Positions 60,161 to 64,000 of a DNA stretch of 64,000 nucleotides are shown here, piece by piece. Position 1 is the first letter of the stretch. The number at the start of each line of letters is the position of its first letter. Origin of the DNA: Bacteroidetes bacterium MED-G13 (GTDB taxonomy: Bacteria; Bacteroidota; Bacteroidia; Flavobacteriales; Flavobacteriaceae); the NCBI GenBank assembly GCA_002457735.1, contig NTKO01000002.1:1-64000 (forward strand), written 5' to 3'. The notes under the pieces were generated by a model. The model saw only the letters and a list, made by a program, of their open reading frames with translations, did not search any database and was not told the DNA's origin. The translations under genes and the position numbers were made by a program.

Positions 60161-61795
60161 TTATTTATACATTTTTTTTAATCTTCTCATAGCTTTTGAA
60201 TAAAGAACAATAGAATTTGTTTTTCTTAAATTTTCAATCCAATTATTTTCCACTTTTTTTTGATAATCGGCAATTATTTTACCTCTATTGGTTTCAAAGG
60301 AATCGTATTTATCAATATTTTTGATATAGTATTCTCTAAGTACAATTGAATCTTTTTCACCAATTGACCAAACTTTTTCTTGCATAATATTAAACATCAG
60401 CAGTCCTTCTCTGTACTCTGTTAAAATATTATTATATTCACTATTTTCTCTTTCTAAATCTTTCTTGTATTCTTCAAGTAATATATCTCTATAAAATCTT
60501 GAAAAAAGGTTATTTGCTACTTGTTCAAAATCTTTACTTGAAATGAAACTTTGATTTTTTTCAACATACTGAAGAAAATCTTTTTTAAATATAGTTTTCT
60601 GATTTATTACAAATAATGGTTCGTGAAATTTGAGATCATTGTAATTTATCTTCCACTTATTTTTAGTTATTGAGTCGTTTAATAATGGAATAATAAATTT
60701 ATAATCAATGTTCTCCGTTGATAAATTATATTTATCATCTAAAAATTGATTAAAAGAATTAGATATATATTCATTTCTTGCACCTCTTCTTATCTTACTT
60801 AGAATAGATGGTTTTAATTCGTCAAAACTTTTAATTTCATTTCTTGATAATAACTTTATGATATGCCAGCCAAACTTGGTTTCAATGGGATTAGAAATGT
60901 CTCCAATATTCTTTAAAGAAAATGCAGCGTTTTCAAAAGGAATTGAGTTTATTTGACCAGATGAAAATTTATTTAGCACACCACCTCTTGCAGCAGACCT
61001 TTTATCTTGAGAATATAATTTAGCCATTGATTCGAAAGATGAACCTTTATTTATTGAATCGAGTATTTTGGTAATTTTTTCTTTTGAGTTTGAGCTTTTT
61101 TTATAAATCATGATATGGGCTACTGAAATCTCTCCCAAAGATTCTCTTTTATCAGTTACTTTTAAGATATGAAAACCAAATTTAGTTTTGAAAGGCCTTG
61201 AAACTTTACCAACCTCAGTATTATATGCAATATTTTCAAATTCATATATCATTTTGAATGCTGAAAAGTAACCAAGATCTTCAATAATTAACTGTTTATC
61301 AGAATTATGTTCCTTATTAAATATTTCAATATTTTTTTCCAAAAAGGGTAGTCGTAAATTTGATAATCTGTTGTAAATTTCAGAGGAATCATTGGTTTGA
61401 TCATTATTTCTGATTAAAATATGTGAAACTTGAACTTCATTTCTGGTTCTCTCATAGGCCTCTTCTACTAATCTTTCTTGTGACTCGCTATCAGTCAAAT
61501 AACCCTTTAATAATTGATTTTTATATTTTTTATATTCTTTTTGATAATCTTCATTTTTGTCATACCCCAAATCATAAGCTTCTGCTAACTTTAGTTTATA
61601 ATTAATGAAAAGTTCTAAATAACTCATATAATCATTTTCCTTACTATCTTCAACTAAATCAATATTCTTGTTGTAAACTCTATTAAATTCACCTAGTGTG
61701 GTTTCAATATCATTTATTTTAAATAAAACTAAATCTTTTTCATTTTGTGAATAAAAAATTGAAGTAAATAAAAGAAAAACTAAAAGTCTTTTCAT
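60161..61795 (-). CDS. Periplasmic peptidyl-prolyl isomerase with two parvulin domains (PpiC/SurA-type)
   Basis: VSHILIRNND...VGKVSRPFKTKFGFHILKVTDKR and VAHIMIYKKS...GDISNPIETKFGWHIIKLLSR. Confidence 0.92.
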   Translation of the reverse strand: MKRLLVFLLFTSIFYSQNEKDLVLFKINDIETTLGEFNRVYNKNIDLVEDSKENDYMSYLELFINYKLKLAEAYDLGYDKNEDYQKEYKKYKNQLLKGYLTDSESQERLVEEAYERTRNEVQVSHILIRNNDQTNDSSEIYNRLSNLRLPFLEKNIEIFNKEHNSDKQLIIEDLGYFSAFKMIYEFENIAYNTEVGKVSRPFKTKFGFHILKVTDKRESLGEISVAHIMIYKKSSNSKEKITKILDSINKGSSFESMAKLYSQDKRSAARGGVLNKFSSGQINSIPFENAAFSLKNIGDISNPIETKFGWHIIKLLSRNEIKSFDELKPSILSKIRRGARNEYISNSFNQFLDDKYNLSTENIDYKFIIPLLNDSITKNKWKINYNDLKFHEPLFVINQKTIFKKDFLQYVEKNQSFISSKDFEQVANNLFSRFYRDILLEEYKKDLERENSEYNNILTEYREGLLMFNIMQEKVWSIGEKDSIVLREYYIKNIDKYDSFETNRGKIIADYQKKVENNWIENLRKTNSIVLYSKAMRRLKKMYK

Positions 61796-61809
61796 AATTA
61801 AAGTAATTT

Positions 61810-63279
61810 TTATCTAGAATAATTTGGAGCTTCTTTTGTTATTTTGACTCCATGTGGATGACTCTCAATTATTCCTGAGTTTGTAATCCTTACAAATTTA
61901 GATTTTGTTTGAAGCTGTGAAATATTTTTACAGCCACAATATCCCATACCGGCTTGAAGTCCACCTATAAATTGGTTAATACTTTCTACCAAATCACCTT
62001 TATATGGAACTCTTCCCACAATACCCTCGGGAACCAGCTTCTTAATATCATTTTGAAGGTCTTGAAAATACCTATCTTTACTACCCTTTTTCATAGCTTC
62101 AATTGAGCCCATTCCTCTGTAGGATTTAAATTTTCTACCTTCATAAATTATTGTTTCACCGGGTGATTCTTTTGTGCCTGCAAGCATTGAACCTAACATA
62201 ACGCAAGATGCACCTGCAGCAATAGCTTTAACTATGTCTCCTGTATATTTAACCCCTCCATCAGCTATTACTGGAATTTTATTTTTTACTGCGCTGCAAA
62301 CATCCATTATAGCTGATAATTGTGGCACTCCTACTCCAGCAACAACTCTTGTTGTACAAATTGAACCAGGACCAATTCCTACTTTTATTCCATCTGCTCC
62401 GTTTTTTATTAAAAAACTAGCTGCTGCTGCAGTTGCTACATTACCTACAACAATATCTGTTTCGGGATATATTTTTTTTAATTCTTTTAAAAGATCAACA
62501 ACTCTTTTTGTATGACCGTGAGCTGTATCAATTACAATTGCATCAACACCTGAGCTAATTAATGCTTTAGCTCTCTCTGTTGAGTTTGAAGTTACACCAA
62601 TTGCAGCAGCAACCATTAGCCTGCCATACTTATCTTTGTTGGCAATTGGCTTTAGCTTTAGCTTTGTAATATCACTAAAGGTAATTAAACCAACTAATTT
62701 ATTCGTTTTTGTTACAACAGGTAATTTCTCAATTTTATTCTCTTGGAGAATGATTTCTGCTTCTTGAAGTGATGTTCCTTGACCAACAGTGATTAATTTT
62801 TTTTGGGTCATGACTTCTGTTATTTTTCTGTCGTATCTTTTTTCAAATCTTAAATCTCTGTTCGTTACAATACCATTTAAGTACCCGTCAGAATCAATGA
62901 TAGGAATACCCCCAATTCTATTTTCTTTCATGCTTTTTTTTGCATCTTCGACTGTCGAGGTAAGAGGAAGAGTGACAGGATCTATTATCATACCACTTTC
63001 AGCACGTTTTACTCTTCTAATTTTTTCAGCTTGCTTTTTAATGGACATATTCTTATGAATAACTCCAATTCCACCCTCCTGAGCGATTGAAATCGCCATT
63101 CTACTTTCGGTTACGGTATCCATTGCTGCTGAAATAATTGGAATATTCAAAGGGATATTTCGTGAAAACATTGATTTTATGTTTGCCTCATGTGGAATTA
63201 TCTCAGAATAATCAGGAATCAGTAAAACATCATCATATGTTAATGATTCAGAAAGTATTTTTTTTGAAGTTTTACTCAT
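61810..63279 (-). CDS. guaB: IMP dehydrogenase
   Basis: [16 protein letters not shown] domains, [40 protein letters not shown]. Confidence 0.99.
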   Translation of the reverse strand: MSKTSKKILSESLTYDDVLLIPDYSEIIPHEANIKSMFSRNIPLNIPIISAAMDTVTESRMAISIAQEGGIGVIHKNMSIKKQAEKIRRVKRAESGMIIDPVTLPLTSTVEDAKKSMKENRIGGIPIIDSDGYLNGIVTNRDLRFEKRYDRKITEVMTQKKLITVGQGTSLQEAEIILQENKIEKLPVVTKTNKLVGLITFSDITKLKLKPIANKDKYGRLMVAAAIGVTSNSTERAKALISSGVDAIVIDTAHGHTKRVVDLLKELKKIYPETDIVVGNVATAAAASFLIKNGADGIKVGIGPGSICTTRVVAGVGVPQLSAIMDVCSAVKNKIPVIADGGVKYTGDIVKAIAAGASCVMLGSMLAGTKESPGETIIYEGRKFKSYRGMGSIEAMKKGSKDRYFQDLQNDIKKLVPEGIVGRVPYKGDLVESINQFIGGLQAGMGYCGCKNISQLQTKSKFVRITNSGIIESHPHGVKITKEAPNYSR

Positions 63280-63302
63280 GCAACTATGAAATTAATTGCA
63301 TG

Positions 63303-63310
63303 CAAATATA
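63303..63310 (-). promoter_or_regulatory. -7 promoter element for guaB (TATATTTG on the reverse strand)
   Basis: CAAATATA on the + strand, 23 nt upstream of the guaB ATG. Confidence 0.5.
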
Positions 63311-63367
63311 AGATTTAATAGTAAACTTTTACATTTAATAGATATAAATTATCGCAAATAAATATTA

Positions 63368-63991
63368 TCAAACAAATAATATTAATAGTGCGATTAAAAA
63401 TAGAATAACTGGACTTAAGTAACTTTTTATTGAAGTAAAGAGGTAATTTGATTCTAAATACATAGAAATATACTTTGATATAAAAATTATTATTGAAAAA
63501 ACAACAAATGTTGAAATAATAAAAATTAAGCCCAGAATTAGTATTTGTAAATTAAAACTTATCTCGTTTGAAAAGATGAAATTCGGAAAAAAAATACTAA
63601 AGAATAAAAATACCTTGGGGTTTAAAACATTCATTAAAAAACCAGTTTTATAAAAATTTATTTTTTGATTTTTTTTTAAACCTTCCTTGTTGTCAATATT
63701 TTTGAATAGTAGTTTGATTGAAAGAAAAATCAAGTAGACAAATCCAATAATTTTAATAAAATCTAAAACTAAGGGTACTTTATCAATTATTAAGTTTAAG
63801 CCAATAATCAACGCGAATGTATGAACTAAGCATCCAGAAATCAAACCAAATAAAAATAAAAAGCAATGTTTTTTCTTTTCGTTTAGACTTAATGAAAATA
63901 AAAATAAATTATCAGGACCTGGAGAAAAGGCCAAGGCAATACATGAAATAAAAAAAGACACTAATTTGAAATCTGTAACTATTAAATCCAA
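63368..63991 (-). CDS. LysE-family translocator
   Basis: ALAFSPGPDNLFLFSLSLNEKKKHCFLFLFGLISGCLVHTFA and FLMNVLNPKVFLFFSIFFPNF. Confidence 0.92.
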   Translation of the reverse strand: MDLIVTDFKLVSFFISCIALAFSPGPDNLFLFSLSLNEKKKHCFLFLFGLISGCLVHTFALIIGLNLIIDKVPLVLDFIKIIGFVYLIFLSIKLLFKNIDNKEGLKKNQKINFYKTGFLMNVLNPKVFLFFSIFFPNFIFSNEISFNLQILILGLIFIISTFVVFSIIIFISKYISMYLESNYLFTSIKSYLSPVILFLIALLILFV

Positions 63992-64000
63992 AAACTCAAA

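Overview
This 64 kb window is AT-rich, gene-dense chromosomal sequence from a member of the Bacteroidota, most likely a streamlined marine flavobacterium. That placement rests on protein families, PorD/DUF4835, DUF6913 and DUF6095 genes, and TAnnTTTG promoter elements. Most of it is core genome: recN-porD-coaBC-rpoZ-bamD, ligA, prmC, ribD, dnaA, mltG, dapF, degQ, trmD-rplS, icd, murQ, thrS-infC-rpmI-rplT, dnaB, accA, tgt, transketolase, aroK, acn, SurA/PpiC chaperones and guaB. There are two tRNA genes, Lys(TTT) and Leu(GAG). The accessory-like part runs from about 34.3 to 55.6 kb. It holds a TonB receptor, a complete heme operon (hemA, hemCD fusion, hemB, L, E, N, H, G), a ferric-iron ABC transporter, an AraC regulator, a tRNA and a zeaxanthin-type carotenoid operon (crtIBZY). 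I saw no CRISPR array, transposon, prophage or defence island. The observations most worth following up are: (1) a ~420 nt intergenic region between rplS and icd that looks like an unidentified structured RNA with a strong terminator; (2) several genes (infC, an rsmI-like gene, crtY, murQ) with no ATG/GTG/TTG at their homologous start, with AUA or AUC apparently used instead; (3) a -1 frame break near codon 14 of hemA; (4) two matching palindromes (ATTTAGA-N5-TCTAAAT) at the TonB/hemA and fbpA promoters; (5) a tRNA-Leu embedded between araC and crtI with gaps of only 5 and 14 nt. No database search or folding was run; family calls come from reading the proteins.
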